NCBI RefSeq assembly: GCF_007713735.2
Contig: NZ_VMNW02000053.1
Coordinates: forward strand, 1 to 58,351
From: Amycolatopsis acidicola
GTDB taxonomy: Bacteria; Actinomycetota; Actinomycetes; Mycobacteriales; Pseudonocardiaceae
Length of the DNA stretch: 58,351 bases
Reading direction: 5' to 3'
Positions 8,451 to 16,326 of this stretch are shown piece by piece (position 1 is the first letter of the stretch; every line of letters starts with the position of its first letter). The notes under the pieces were generated by a model that saw nothing but the letters and a program-made list of their open reading frames with translations, did not search any database and was not told the DNA's origin. The translations under genes were made by a program, and so were the position numbers.

Positions 8451-9788
8451 GTGGCAGCGCTCAACGGAACACCGCGGCGGAAGCGAGACGTCATGGGCGC
8501 CGCTCTCGCCGGGCTGACCAAGCTCGCCGGCAGCAGGACACTGGAGCGCACGGGGCTGCGCGCACCGGTGCAGAACCTGGTCGGCGCGGCGACGAAGAAC
8601 GGCTTTCGCGTAGCGGGTGCGGCGAACCGCACGTTCAGCTCCGCGCGGAGGCTCGGCCAGCCCGCGCGGCCTCCGGCGCCTTCCGGGAAGGGTCTGTTCG
8701 ACCTGACCCCCACCGAAGAGCAGCAGATGATCGCCGAGACGGTGGCCGAGTTCGCTGCCGAGCAGCTGCGCCCGGCCGCCGCCGAGGCGGACGCGAAACT
8801 GGCCCCGCCGGACGGCCTGCTGACGCGGGCCGCCGAGCTAGGCGTTACGCAGATCGGCATCCCCGAGGAGCTCGACGGCGCCGGCACGGAGCGGTCCGTG
8901 GTCACGAGTGCGCTGATCGCCGAAGCGCTCGCGCACGGTGACCTCGGGCTCGCCGTGGCGGTGCTCGCGCCCTCGGCGGTGAGCACGGCGCTCGTGCTCT
9001 GGGGTGACGCGCAGCAGCAGGCGGACTACCTGCCCGCGTTCGTGGGCGAGAACGTCCCGGCCGCCGCGCTGGCCCTGCAGGAAGCGCGCCCGCTGTTCGA
9101 CCCGTTCAAGCCTTCCGTGCGCGCGAAGCGGACGCCTTCGGGCTACCAGATCGACGGGGTGAAGTCGCTGGTTCCCCGCGCCGCGCAAGCGGAACTGTTC
9201 ATCGTCTCGGCCGATCTGGAGGGTCGCGGCCCGGCACTGTTCCTCATCGAATCGTCCACGCAGGGCGTCTCGATCGAGGCCGAGCCCGCGATGGGCCTGC
9301 GGGGCGCGGCGACCGGGAAGTTGTTCCTGGAGAAGGTGAAGCTGCCCGCGGGCGCGCTGCTCGGCGGCGGTTCGCCGGACGTGTTCACCGATGTCGTAAG
9401 GCTTTCGCGGCTGGGATGGGCGGCGCTGGCGACCGGTACCGCGAAGGCCGTGCTCGACTACGTCGTGCCCTACGTGAACGACCGCACCGCGTTCGGTGAG
9501 CCGATCAGCCACCGGCAGGCGGTCGCGTTCTCGGTCGCCGACATCGCGATCGAGGTCGAGGGCATGCGGCTGGTCACGTTGCGTGCCGCGGCTCGGGCCG
9601 AGCAGGGCAAACCGTACGCGCGCGAGGTGGCGCTCGCCCGGAAACTGGCCGCGGACAAGGGAATGCGGATCGGCAGCGCGGGCGTGCAGCTGCTCGGCGG
9701 GCACGGGTTCACCAAGGAGCACCCGGTGGAACGGTGGTACCGCGACCTGCGCGCGATCGGCATCGCCGAAGGCGTCGTCCTCCTGTAG
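8451..9788 (+). CDS. acyl-CoA dehydrogenase, N-terminally extended, ends just after the catalytic region
   Basis: A 445-residue flavoenzyme expected to introduce the alpha-beta double bond in an acyl-CoA. The first 80 or so residues are a basic, Gly/Ala-rich extension not found in ordinary family members. The dehydrogenase core begins at LTPTEEQQMIAETVAEFA. The C-terminus reads GGHGFTKEHPVERWYRDLRAIGIAEGVVLL and stops there. The usual EGT...EI tail after the catalytic Glu is replaced by EGVVLL, so activity alone is uncertain. The GTG start is preceded by GGGAG. The next gene, another acyl-CoA dehydrogenase, starts 14 nt downstream, which suggests a two-subunit enzyme. Confidence 0.85.
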   Translation: MAALNGTPRRKRDVMGAALAGLTKLAGSRTLERTGLRAPVQNLVGAATKNGFRVAGAANRTFSSARRLGQPARPPAPSGKGLFDLTPTEEQQMIAETVAEFAAEQLRPAAAEADAKLAPPDGLLTRAAELGVTQIGIPEELDGAGTERSVVTSALIAEALAHGDLGLAVAVLAPSAVSTALVLWGDAQQQADYLPAFVGENVPAAALALQEARPLFDPFKPSVRAKRTPSGYQIDGVKSLVPRAAQAELFIVSADLEGRGPALFLIESSTQGVSIEAEPAMGLRGAATGKLFLEKVKLPAGALLGGGSPDVFTDVVRLSRLGWAALATGTAKAVLDYVVPYVNDRTAFGEPISHRQAVAFSVADIAIEVEGMRLVTLRAAARAEQGKPYAREVALARKLAADKGMRIGSAGVQLLGGHGFTKEHPVERWYRDLRAIGIAEGVVLL

Positions 9789-9802
9789 AGAAGGGTTTTG
9801 CT

Positions 9803-11011
9803 GTGATCAACCTCGAGCCCCCGAAGAAGGCCGGCGCACTGATCAACCAGGCGTACCAGGCCGCTTCCCAGGTGCTGCGCCCGATTTCGCGGAAGTACGA
9901 CCGCGCGGAGCACGCGTATCCGTCCGAATTGGACATGTTCGCCGCGGTGCTGGACGGGCTGAACTCGTCCGGCGAGGGCGGCGCGGGCGCGGCCGGGGTG
10001 CGCCGCGACGAGAAGGAGAAAGAGAAGGGCAACCGCAACGGCGGCAACCTGAACACGGTGCTCGGCACGATCGAGATGTGCTGGGGCGACGTGGCTTTGT
10101 TGTTGTCGATGCCGCGGCAGGGCCTGGGAAACGCGGCCATCGCGTCGGTCGCGAACGAGGAGCAGCTGGCGCGGTTCGGCAAGATCTGGGCCGCGATGGC
10201 GATCACCGAGCCGGACTGCGGTTCCGACTCCGCGGCGATCACCACCACCGCCGTCGAGGACGGCGACGCTTACGTGCTCAACGGCGAGAAGATCTTCGTG
10301 ACGTCGGGCCAGCGCGCCGATGCCGTGGTCGTCTGGGCCACTTTGGACAAGTCGAAGGGGCGGGCAGCGATCAAGTCGTTCGTCGTGGAGAAGGGCACGC
10401 CGGGGTTCGAGGTCGTGCGGCTGGAGCACAAACTCGGCATCCGCGCGTCGGACACCGCCGTGCTGCGCTTCGACAACTGCCGGGTGCCGAAGGAAAACCT
10501 GCTGGGCAGCCCCGAGGTGGACACCAAGAAGGGGTTCGCCGGGGTCATGCAGACCTTCGACAACACGCGGCCGCTGGTGGCCGCCATGGCGCTCGGCGTG
10601 GCGCGGGCGGCGTTGGAGGAGACGACCCGCATCCTGGCCGAGGCCGGGGTGACCGTGGACTACGACAAACCGGCCAACACCCAGCACGCCGCGGCCGCCG
10701 CGTTCCTGGAACTGGAATCGGACTACGAGGCGGCGTACCTGCTGACGCTGGAGTCGGCGTGGATGGCGGACAACCGCAAGCCGAACTCGCTGCAGGCGTC
10801 GATGGCCAAGGCCAAGGCGGGGCGCTCGGTCGTGGACATCACGCTGAAGTGCGTGGAGCTGGCCGGTGCGTTCGGCTACTCGGAGGAGTCGCTGCTGGAG
10901 AAGTGGGCGCGCGACTCGAAGATCCTGGACATCTTCGAGGGGACGCAGCAGATCCAGCAGCTGATCGTGGCGCGTAGGGTACTCGGGAAGACTTCGGCCC
11001 AGCTGAAGTAA
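9803..11011 (+). CDS. acyl-CoA dehydrogenase
   Basis: A 402-residue acyl-CoA dehydrogenase with the FAD-binding segment AITEPDCGSDSA and the C-terminal catalytic motif DIFEGTQQIQQL. The GTG at 9803 (VINLEPPKKAGAL) is used because GAGAAGG precedes it and the sequence upstream is the end of the previous gene in another frame. It is paired with the dehydrogenase at 8451-9788, an arrangement reminiscent of heteromeric actinobacterial FadE pairs. That is an inference. A strong terminator lies 20 nt past the stop, closing the operon. Confidence 0.88.
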   Translation: MINLEPPKKAGALINQAYQAASQVLRPISRKYDRAEHAYPSELDMFAAVLDGLNSSGEGGAGAAGVRRDEKEKEKGNRNGGNLNTVLGTIEMCWGDVALLLSMPRQGLGNAAIASVANEEQLARFGKIWAAMAITEPDCGSDSAAITTTAVEDGDAYVLNGEKIFVTSGQRADAVVVWATLDKSKGRAAIKSFVVEKGTPGFEVVRLEHKLGIRASDTAVLRFDNCRVPKENLLGSPEVDTKKGFAGVMQTFDNTRPLVAAMALGVARAALEETTRILAEAGVTVDYDKPANTQHAAAAAFLELESDYEAAYLLTLESAWMADNRKPNSLQASMAKAKAGRSVVDITLKCVELAGAFGYSEESLLEKWARDSKILDIFEGTQQIQQLIVARRVLGKTSAQLK

Positions 11012-11030
11012 CTTGTGCGGGAACGGGAAT

Positions 11031-11066
11031 CCGCCCGGGTCGGTGCCTGCCGACCCGGGCGGTTTT
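11031..11066 (+). terminator. intrinsic terminator of the acyl-CoA dehydrogenase operon
   Basis: A perfect 13-bp GC-rich stem (11031-11043 with 11050-11062), a 6-nt loop, then TTTTCGTT. Confidence 0.93.
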
Positions 11067-11132
11067 CGTTGTGCGCACTCGTCGGTCCCGGCATCGGAGG
11101 TGGAGGTTGCGGTGGTGACATATTCTTGCTTC

Positions 11133-11471
11133 ATGACTGACTGGAGAACCGAGACCGTCGAGCGGGTGCGCGCGCTCATCTTCGAGGCCGACCCTGACGT
11201 GGTCGAGGAAGCGAAGTGGCGCAAGGCATCGAACCCGGACGGGGTGCCGACGTTCTCGCATTCCGGTCTGATCTGCACGCTCGAGACGTACAAGGACAAG
11301 GTGAAGGTCACCTTCGCCAAGGGCGCGTCGCTCGCCGACCCGTCGGGCCTGTTCAACGCGAGCATGACCGCCGGCACGCGCCGTGCCCTCGACATCCACG
11401 CGGACGACAAGCTCGACGAGAAAGCCTTCCGCGAACTGGTGCGCGAAGCAGTCATCCTGAACGAGTCCTGA
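11133..11471 (+). CDS. DUF1801-family small protein
   Basis: A 112-residue protein resembling the DUF1801 family (YdhG-like, distantly similar in fold to frataxin-like or YdeI proteins). Recognisable features are an N-terminal helix, EEAKWRKASNPDGVPTFSHSGLICTLETYKDKVKVTF, and a C-terminal helical segment ending in LVREAVILNES. These are small cytosolic proteins with no settled biochemical role. The ATG at 11133 gives the family-like N-terminus MTDWRTETVERVRALI. In-frame GTG codons just upstream are possible but lack support. It is monocistronic, behind the acyl-CoA dehydrogenase terminator. Confidence 0.75.
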   Translation: MTDWRTETVERVRALIFEADPDVVEEAKWRKASNPDGVPTFSHSGLICTLETYKDKVKVTFAKGASLADPSGLFNASMTAGTRRALDIHADDKLDEKAFRELVREAVILNES

Positions 11472-11664
11472 CGCCGCGCAGTCCCATGCGGTCGCGGTCG
11501 ACCGTCTCGGAACTGTGGTTCAACCACGTTTCCCGAGACCGGGTAGCCCTCCACTCACGGTCCATACGCTGGTGCAGGTCGTCCTGGAGTTGGCTGTCCG
11601 GAATCCGTCGCCGCACATCGTTCGCGAATTCGTTTATCGTCGCGCGTAGCTGCGTCAGGTGCAT
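11452..11664 (-). pseudogene. possible small unknown protein or gene remnant
   Basis: A minus-strand frame encodes about 70 residues (MHLTQLRATINEFAND, then RRRIPDSQLQDDLHQRMDREW, with charged, helical composition). It looks more protein-like than chance antisense sequence and lies in a gap of 261 nt between genes. It overlaps the end of the DUF1801 gene by 20 nt on the opposite strand. I see no ribosome-binding site and no recognised family. It may be the broken C-terminus of an older gene. Weak call. Confidence 0.3.
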
Positions 11665-11732
11665 ACCGTCGATCGGCCTCGTTCTCGCGATCTGACGATG
11701 GGCGTCCCTGACGCCGCGGTAAGCAACCGCTC

Positions 11733-12182
11733 TCAGAGGCGCGCCCGGACTTGCAGCACCGGATGCCCGAGCGCGCGGGCGAGTTCGATGAGTTCCTCGT
11801 CGGTGAAGCCGGCGCGGCCGGGGTTCCGGAGCTCGACGGCGAACCGGCCGAAGGCGCAGGGCCAGTGGTAGTCCAGCGCGTTCAACGTGGATTCGCTGCC
11901 ACAGCACGGGACTTCGACCTCAAGCGTCGTGAAGCCGTTGTCGTAGCGGGAGGTCATCAGGTCGTCCCATTCGCGGAACTCGATCCGCGCGCCGCAGTGC
12001 GGGCAGCCGACCGCCGCCAGGTTCGACCCGCAGTCCATGAACTCGACGGCCTGGTGCCAGTACTCCTCGATGTGGGCCTCGCGCGCGAAGGTCCGGACCA
12101 GCTCGACGAGGCTCGCCGCGTCGTCGGGGTGGGGCTGCCAGTACGGGTTCGTCGGGACGATCTTGAGGATTTCGTCGCTCAT
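11733..12182 (-). CDS. uncharacterised protein with a zinc-ribbon-like CxxC/CC pair
   Basis: A 149-residue protein I do not recognise. It contains VGCPHCGARIEF and, about 40 residues later, EVPCCGSES, which together look like a zinc ribbon. The N-terminal part is acidic and helical (MSDEILKIVPTNPYWQP, then LVELVRTFAREAHIEEYW). The C-terminus is RNPGRAGFTDEELIELARALGHPVLQV, which resembles a nucleic-acid or protein recognition helix pair. No membrane segments. It stands alone, pointing away from the GrpB gene upstream on the same strand, with about 70 nt between them. Possible sensor or adaptor; function unknown. Confidence 0.7.
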   Translation of the reverse strand: MSDEILKIVPTNPYWQPHPDDAASLVELVRTFAREAHIEEYWHQAVEFMDCGSNLAAVGCPHCGARIEFREWDDLMTSRYDNGFTTLEVEVPCCGSESTLNALDYHWPCAFGRFAVELRNPGRAGFTDEELIELARALGHPVLQVRARL

Positions 12183-12254
12183 GCCCCTCGCCCCGTTCCG
12201 GTGACCAGCACTCGTAGATCGAGACCCCGCGGGGAGGCGTTACAAGCCCGCGCG

Positions 12255-12803
12255 CTAACCCCGCCAGCCACCGCGCGCCAGGATCTCCGAGATCACCGGC
12301 CACTTCGCCTCCGCGTAGTAGTTCATGTCGCGCCACTCCTGCTTCGCCAGCTCGCGTTTGGTGGCCTCGTACAGGTCGCGGTCGGCGTCGCTGGTACGGA
12401 GCCGTTCCCGGAAAGCCAGGTACCGCCGCGTTTCCACGTTGTCCGGCGGGTAGCAGTGCAGGTTCACCGGCTCGTCCGGGTCACCGGCGCGAAAGCAGCG
12501 GTGTTGCGGCTCGCGCACGCGCAGGTCGTAGCCCGCCCGCTCCAGGTCCGGGAGGTACGCCTCCTCGTCGTCGGGATCGTCGATACCCACCACGATGTCG
12601 ATGACCGGCTTCGCGGCGAGGCCGGGCACGGACGTGGAGCCGATGTGCTCGATCAGCCGCGCACGCTCCCCCAGGATCTCCCGCAGCTCCGCCGCCCGCC
12701 GCTCGAAGCGGGCCGGCCAGGCCGGGTCGTAGTCGACGATGGTGACCTTCGTGGGGCGCGGCCCCCGCACGAGCATCTTGGACAGCTTCTCGTCATCAAG
12801 CAT
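12255..12803 (-). CDS. GrpB / UPF0157 family nucleotidyltransferase-fold protein
   Basis: A 182-residue GrpB-family protein. The core reads VDYDPAWPARFERRAAELREIL, then IEHIGSTSVPGLAAKPVIDIVVGIDD, with the GSTS and D-x-V motifs typical of the nucleotidyltransferase-like fold also found fused to dephospho-CoA kinases. RYLAFRERLR and YYAEAKWPVI close the domain. The biochemical role of the family is unproven. The ATG at 12803 follows GGGAGG. It is divergent from the YdcF gene with only 60 bp between the starts, so the two probably share a promoter region. Confidence 0.85.
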   Translation of the reverse strand: MLDDEKLSKMLVRGPRPTKVTIVDYDPAWPARFERRAAELREILGERARLIEHIGSTSVPGLAAKPVIDIVVGIDDPDDEEAYLPDLERAGYDLRVREPQHRCFRAGDPDEPVNLHCYPPDNVETRRYLAFRERLRTSDADRDLYEATKRELAKQEWRDMNYYAEAKWPVISEILARGGWRG

Positions 12804-12863
12804 GCGGCCTCCCTCTGGGCAGCGGAACAACATATCGCCGCGCACCGGGTACGGTCAATCGCC

Positions 12864-13499
12864 GTGAGGGAAGAACTCCGCGCCGACGTGCGAACCCTGT
12901 GGGACTACCACGATCTGCGCCACGAACCGCGCCCGGCGGACGTGGGGATCGGCCTCGGCAGTCACGACCTCGGCGTCGCCACGTGGTCCGCCGAGCTGTT
13001 CCACAGTGGACTGTTCCCGTTGCTGGTGTTCACCGGGGCCAACGCGCCCACCACCGTGGACCGCTTTCCCCGTGGCGAAGCCGTCCATTACCGCGAACAC
13101 GCCCTCGACCTCGGCGTGCCGGACAGCGCGATCCTCATCGAGCCGGAAGCGCGCAATACCGGCGAAAACATCCAGTTCTCCCAGCGCGTCCTCGCCGGCC
13201 GGGAGATCAAGTCCGTGCTGCTCATCTGCCGCCCGTACCAGCAGCGGCGGGCGTACGCGACGTGCCGCAGGCGCTGGCCGGAGGTCGAGGTGCGGTGCAC
13301 GTCGAAACCCCTGCCACTGGACGAATACCTCGCGAGCATCGGCGACGAGGACCGTGTGGTCAACATGCTCGTCGGCGACACGCAGCGCATCACCGAGTAC
13401 GCCCGCCGGGGCTTCGCCAGCCCGCAGGAAATGCCCCACGAGGTGACAGCGGCCTACGCCCGGCTCGTCGAGGCCGGCTACACGAGGCGCCTGATCTAG
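12864..13499 (+). CDS. YdcF/DUF218-family protein
   Basis: A 211-residue DUF218 (YdcF-like) domain protein. It shows VGIGLGSHDLGVA near the N-terminus, LLVFTGAN, a central LIEPEARNTGENIQFSQRVL, and VLLICRPYQQRRAYATCRRRWPEV, matching the family pattern (G-S-D/H, E-x-x-S/N-x-x-T-x-E-N). Members bind nucleotides or S-adenosylmethionine in structural studies, and some process cell-envelope substrates. There is no transmembrane segment here, so it is probably cytosolic. The GTG start at 12864 is the first in-frame codon compatible with the divergent arrangement. Confidence 0.82.
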   Translation: MREELRADVRTLWDYHDLRHEPRPADVGIGLGSHDLGVATWSAELFHSGLFPLLVFTGANAPTTVDRFPRGEAVHYREHALDLGVPDSAILIEPEARNTGENIQFSQRVLAGREIKSVLLICRPYQQRRAYATCRRRWPEVEVRCTSKPLPLDEYLASIGDEDRVVNMLVGDTQRITEYARRGFASPQEMPHEVTAAYARLVEAGYTRRLI

Positions 13500-13507
13500 G
13501 ACGCGCT

Positions 13508-14557
13508 CTAGGCCACTTCGTCGAGGAAGTTGTCGATGTGGTGCCACGTCGTCCCGCGGGCCCGCCGACCGGTCAGCACGCCCAGGTGCCCGCCCGGCGC
13601 CGTTTCGAACCGGACAGACGGGGCGCCGTCCAGCAACCCTGTCAGCCGCTCCACGGCGCGCCGCGGCGCGATCGTGTCGTTCTCGCCCGCGATGACCAGG
13701 ACCGGCACCTTGATCCGCGCCAGCGAGATGATCCGCCCGTTGAGGTCCACCGACCCCTCGGCGAGGTCGTTCGCGCGGAAGAACCGGTGGTAGATCTGGC
13801 CGAACGTGCGCCCGGGATAGGCGATCATGTTGTCCATGAAGTGGTCGACGGCCTCGATCTGCGCCAGGTAGTCGCGATCGTCGAGGTTCCGCAGGATCGC
13901 CAGCGGTTTGGTGATCTCCTTGTTGATCCCGGTCGCCCAGAACACGCGACCGACCACATAGGACGGTGCGCCGCCGAGCACCCGGTAGAACGGGGTCAGC
14001 AGATGCCCGCCGGTGGCCTCCACCAGCGGCCGGAACGGGGCGATCAGCGGGATCGCGGTGAAGTCGACCGGCGAGGCGACCGTGGCGATGGACCCGATCG
14101 GCAGCTCGTCCCCGCTCGCGGCCGTCAGCAGCGAGAACAGCCCGCCGAGGCACCACGCGACGAGGTGCACGGGCTGCCCGCCGGAGTCCTCGCTGACCTT
14201 CCGGATCGCCCGCGGCAGCACCTCGTCGATCCAGTGCTCGATGCCGAGGCGCCGGTCCGAAAAGGCCACATTGCCGTAGTCCACGAGATACGTGCGGCGC
14301 CCACCGGCCACGAGGTGCTCGGCGAGACTGCAGCCGCGACGCAGGTCGAAGCACAAGGCGGGCGCGGCCAGCGGCGGTACGAGCAGCACCGGCGGGCCGT
14401 CCGGCTCCTCGTCGGACACCAGCCGGTACAGCGAGCGGTTGGGCCCCTGGTCGATCAGCGTGCGCGGCACGGGCCGGAGGTCGGCGAGCCCGCCCCGGAA
14501 CTTGCCGACCACGTTCGCCGCGGCGGCGGCCATGCTGACCGGGGACAAAGTGATCAA
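13508..14557 (-). CDS. alpha/beta hydrolase of the PHA-synthase (PhaC)-like group
   Basis: A 349-residue alpha/beta-hydrolase. The nucleophile elbow is AWCLGG with Cys136, not serine, which is the lipase-like box of polyhydroxyalkanoate synthases. IAGENDTIAP supplies the likely Asp and APGGHLGVL the His. Further PhaC-like segments are LVPPLAAPALCFDL and the YPGRTFGQIYHRFF stretch. At 349 residues it is near class III PhaC size. It could be a PHA synthase-like acyltransferase or a depolymerase-like hydrolase. The TTG start at 14557 gives a TTGA overlap with the stop of the upstream SDR gene. The alternative ATG at 14533 would shorten it by 8 residues. Confidence 0.75.
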   Translation of the reverse strand: MITLSPVSMAAAAANVVGKFRGGLADLRPVPRTLIDQGPNRSLYRLVSDEEPDGPPVLLVPPLAAPALCFDLRRGCSLAEHLVAGGRRTYLVDYGNVAFSDRRLGIEHWIDEVLPRAIRKVSEDSGGQPVHLVAWCLGGLFSLLTAASGDELPIGSIATVASPVDFTAIPLIAPFRPLVEATGGHLLTPFYRVLGGAPSYVVGRVFWATGINKEITKPLAILRNLDDRDYLAQIEAVDHFMDNMIAYPGRTFGQIYHRFFRANDLAEGSVDLNGRIISLARIKVPVLVIAGENDTIAPRRAVERLTGLLDGAPSVRFETAPGGHLGVLTGRRARGTTWHHIDNFLDEVA

Positions 14558-15381
14558 GAGTGCCGCACCTTCGCTTCGTACTCCGCGCGCTCGCCGGCGT
14601 GCGCCTGCATGAACACCTTATCCGCCCCGATGGTCCGCATGAACCACTCCGCGAGCGAACGCGGGAAGATCCGGCCGAGCCGCCCGGTGAGGTCCAGCGA
14701 ACGCGGCACGAACACGTCGAACTTCGGCTCCTTGATCGTGGCCACGATCGCGGTCGCCACGTCCTCGGGCAGCACCGGTTTGAACAGCTTCGTCTCCACC
14801 AGCCCGTCGGCGAGGTGGGTGCGCACCACGGTCGGCATCACGCACGAAATGTCCACACCGGACCCGCGCAGCTCCTGGCGTACCGCCTCGGACAGCCCGA
14901 CCACCGCGTGCTTGGTGGCGCAATACGTTGCGGCGCCGGGGAAACCGACCTTGCCGGCCTGTGACGCGACGTTCACGATGTGCCCGCGGGCGCGCGGCCG
15001 CATCCGGCGCACGGCTTCCTTGGTGCCGTGGATGACCGCGTGCAGGTTGATGTCCAGCTGCCGCGAAGTGGCTTCGTCGTCCTCCCGCTCCAGCGGGTTG
15101 AGCAGCATGATCCCGGCGTTGTTGATCAGCACGTCGATCGGCCCGAGCCGCCGCTCCACCTCGTCGAGGAAAGCGGTGAACGCCTTGGTGTCGGTGACAT
15201 CGAGCCGCAGCGCGAGGGTTTCGCCGCCCAGTTCGCCCGCCGTCTTCTCGGCGCGCGCCTCGTCGACGTCCCCGATGACCACGCGCGCGCCCTCACGCAC
15301 CAATGCCTTCGCGGTGCGCGCGCCGATGCCCTGCGCGCCCCCGGTGATGACGATGACCTTGTCGTGCAGCGTCTTTGCCAT
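14554..15381 (-). CDS. short-chain dehydrogenase/reductase
   Basis: A 275-residue classical SDR. The cofactor loop is TGGAQGIG near the N-terminus, NNAG follows at about 85, and the active site is YCATK with an upstream catalytic Ser (VASQAG). The acidic residue after beta-2 (IGDVDEA) suggests NAD preference. The C-terminus is extended by about 30 residues (PRSLAEWFMRTIGADKVF), as in actinobacterial membrane-associated SDRs. The ATG at 15381 has AGGA about 8 nt upstream; another ATG lies 9 nt further up. Translationally coupled to the PhaC-like hydrolase, so the pair probably acts on the same acyl or hydroxyacyl substrate. Confidence 0.85.
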   Translation of the reverse strand: MAKTLHDKVIVITGGAQGIGARTAKALVREGARVVIGDVDEARAEKTAGELGGETLALRLDVTDTKAFTAFLDEVERRLGPIDVLINNAGIMLLNPLEREDDEATSRQLDINLHAVIHGTKEAVRRMRPRARGHIVNVASQAGKVGFPGAATYCATKHAVVGLSEAVRQELRGSGVDISCVMPTVVRTHLADGLVETKLFKPVLPEDVATAIVATIKEPKFDVFVPRSLDLTGRLGRIFPRSLAEWFMRTIGADKVFMQAHAGERAEYEAKVRHS

Positions 15382-15440
15382 GCCGGACATCCTGCCGGTC
15401 TTGAGACGGATTTACCAGCAGGTGTAACAAGGGTGGCGCT

Positions 15441-16208
15441 TCAGAGCGCGGTGAGGATGCGCGGGCCTTCCTCGGTGACGGCCACCGTGTGCTCGACGTG
15501 CGCCGCGCGGGTGCCGTCGACCGTGAACAACGTCCAGCCGTCCTCGCCGTAGCGATAGTCGTCGCGCCCGCCGGCCACGAACATCGGCTCGATCGCGAGC
15601 ACCATTCCCGGCCGCAGCCCGATCCCCTGGCCTGCCGGGCCTTCGTTCGGCACGTGCGGCTCTTCGTGCATCGCCCGGCCGACGCCGTGGCCACCGTGAT
15701 CGGCCAGCAGCCCGTAGCCCGCGCCGCGGCCGACGACACCCACCGCGTGCGACACGTCGCCGAGTTTGTTGCCGGGTTCGAGCTGCGCGATGCCCGCCGC
15801 CAGCCCGCGCTCGGTGGTCTCGATCAGCTTCTCGTCCGCCGGATCAGCCGTGCCGACGATGAAGCTGATCGCCGCGTCGCCATGCCAGCCGTCGATGGAG
15901 GCGCCGAAATCCACACTCAGCAGATCGCCGTCGCGCAGCCGGTAATCGGTGGGGATTCCGTGCACGACGGCGTCGTTCACGCTCGTGCAGAGCACCGCCG
16001 GGTACGGGCTGGGCGCGAAGCGCGGGTGGTAGTGCAGGAAGGACGACTTCGCCCCGGCGTCGGAAATCAGGTCCGCGGCCTGCTCGTCCAACTCCAGCAG
16101 GCTCGTGCCGACCGCGGCGGAGCGGCGCAGCGCCTGCAGTACTCTCGCGACGAACCGGCCCGCTTCGCGCAGCACCGCCAGCTCGCCCTCGGTCTTCAAC
16201 TCGATCAA
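15441..16208 (-). CDS. map: methionine aminopeptidase, type I
   Basis: A 255-residue metallopeptidase that removes the initiator methionine from nascent proteins. All expected residues are present: His83 (VVHGIP), metal ligands Asp100 (SVDFG), Asp111 (HGDAA), His174 (HGGHGVGR), Glu207 (AIEPMF) and Glu239 (HVEHTV). The TTG start follows a strong GAGGAGATCC. It lies outside the usual ribosomal-protein neighbourhood, so it is probably an extra copy beside a canonical map elsewhere. A 16-bp AT-rich palindrome sits immediately upstream of the ribosome-binding site, so unlike a housekeeping map it looks regulated. Confidence 0.93.
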   Translation of the reverse strand: MIELKTEGELAVLREAGRFVARVLQALRRSAAVGTSLLELDEQAADLISDAGAKSSFLHYHPRFAPSPYPAVLCTSVNDAVVHGIPTDYRLRDGDLLSVDFGASIDGWHGDAAISFIVGTADPADEKLIETTERGLAAGIAQLEPGNKLGDVSHAVGVVGRGAGYGLLADHGGHGVGRAMHEEPHVPNEGPAGQGIGLRPGMVLAIEPMFVAGGRDDYRYGEDGWTLFTVDGTRAAHVEHTVAVTEEGPRILTAL

Positions 16209-16222
16209 CGGGATCTCCTCGA

Positions 16223-16242
16223 CGGTATAATTATACCGGTAT
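16223..16242. promoter_or_regulatory. overlapping AT-rich palindromes upstream of map
   Basis: CGGTATAATTATACCG (16223-16238) is a perfect 16-bp palindrome. It overlaps a second perfect palindrome, ATACCGGTAT (16233-16242), giving three GGTAT/ATACC half-sites. TATAAT, a consensus -10 box, occurs on both strands within it. In this GC-rich context the AT richness is conspicuous. It lies between map and the divergent SARP gene. Confidence 0.7.
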
Positions 16243-16326
16243 TTTTATCACAGGGGTGCGGGCGCGGCAACGAGTCAGGATTCCGTATCGTCTTCACCTG
16301 CGAAGCCCGTCAATGGAGAGCACGCC

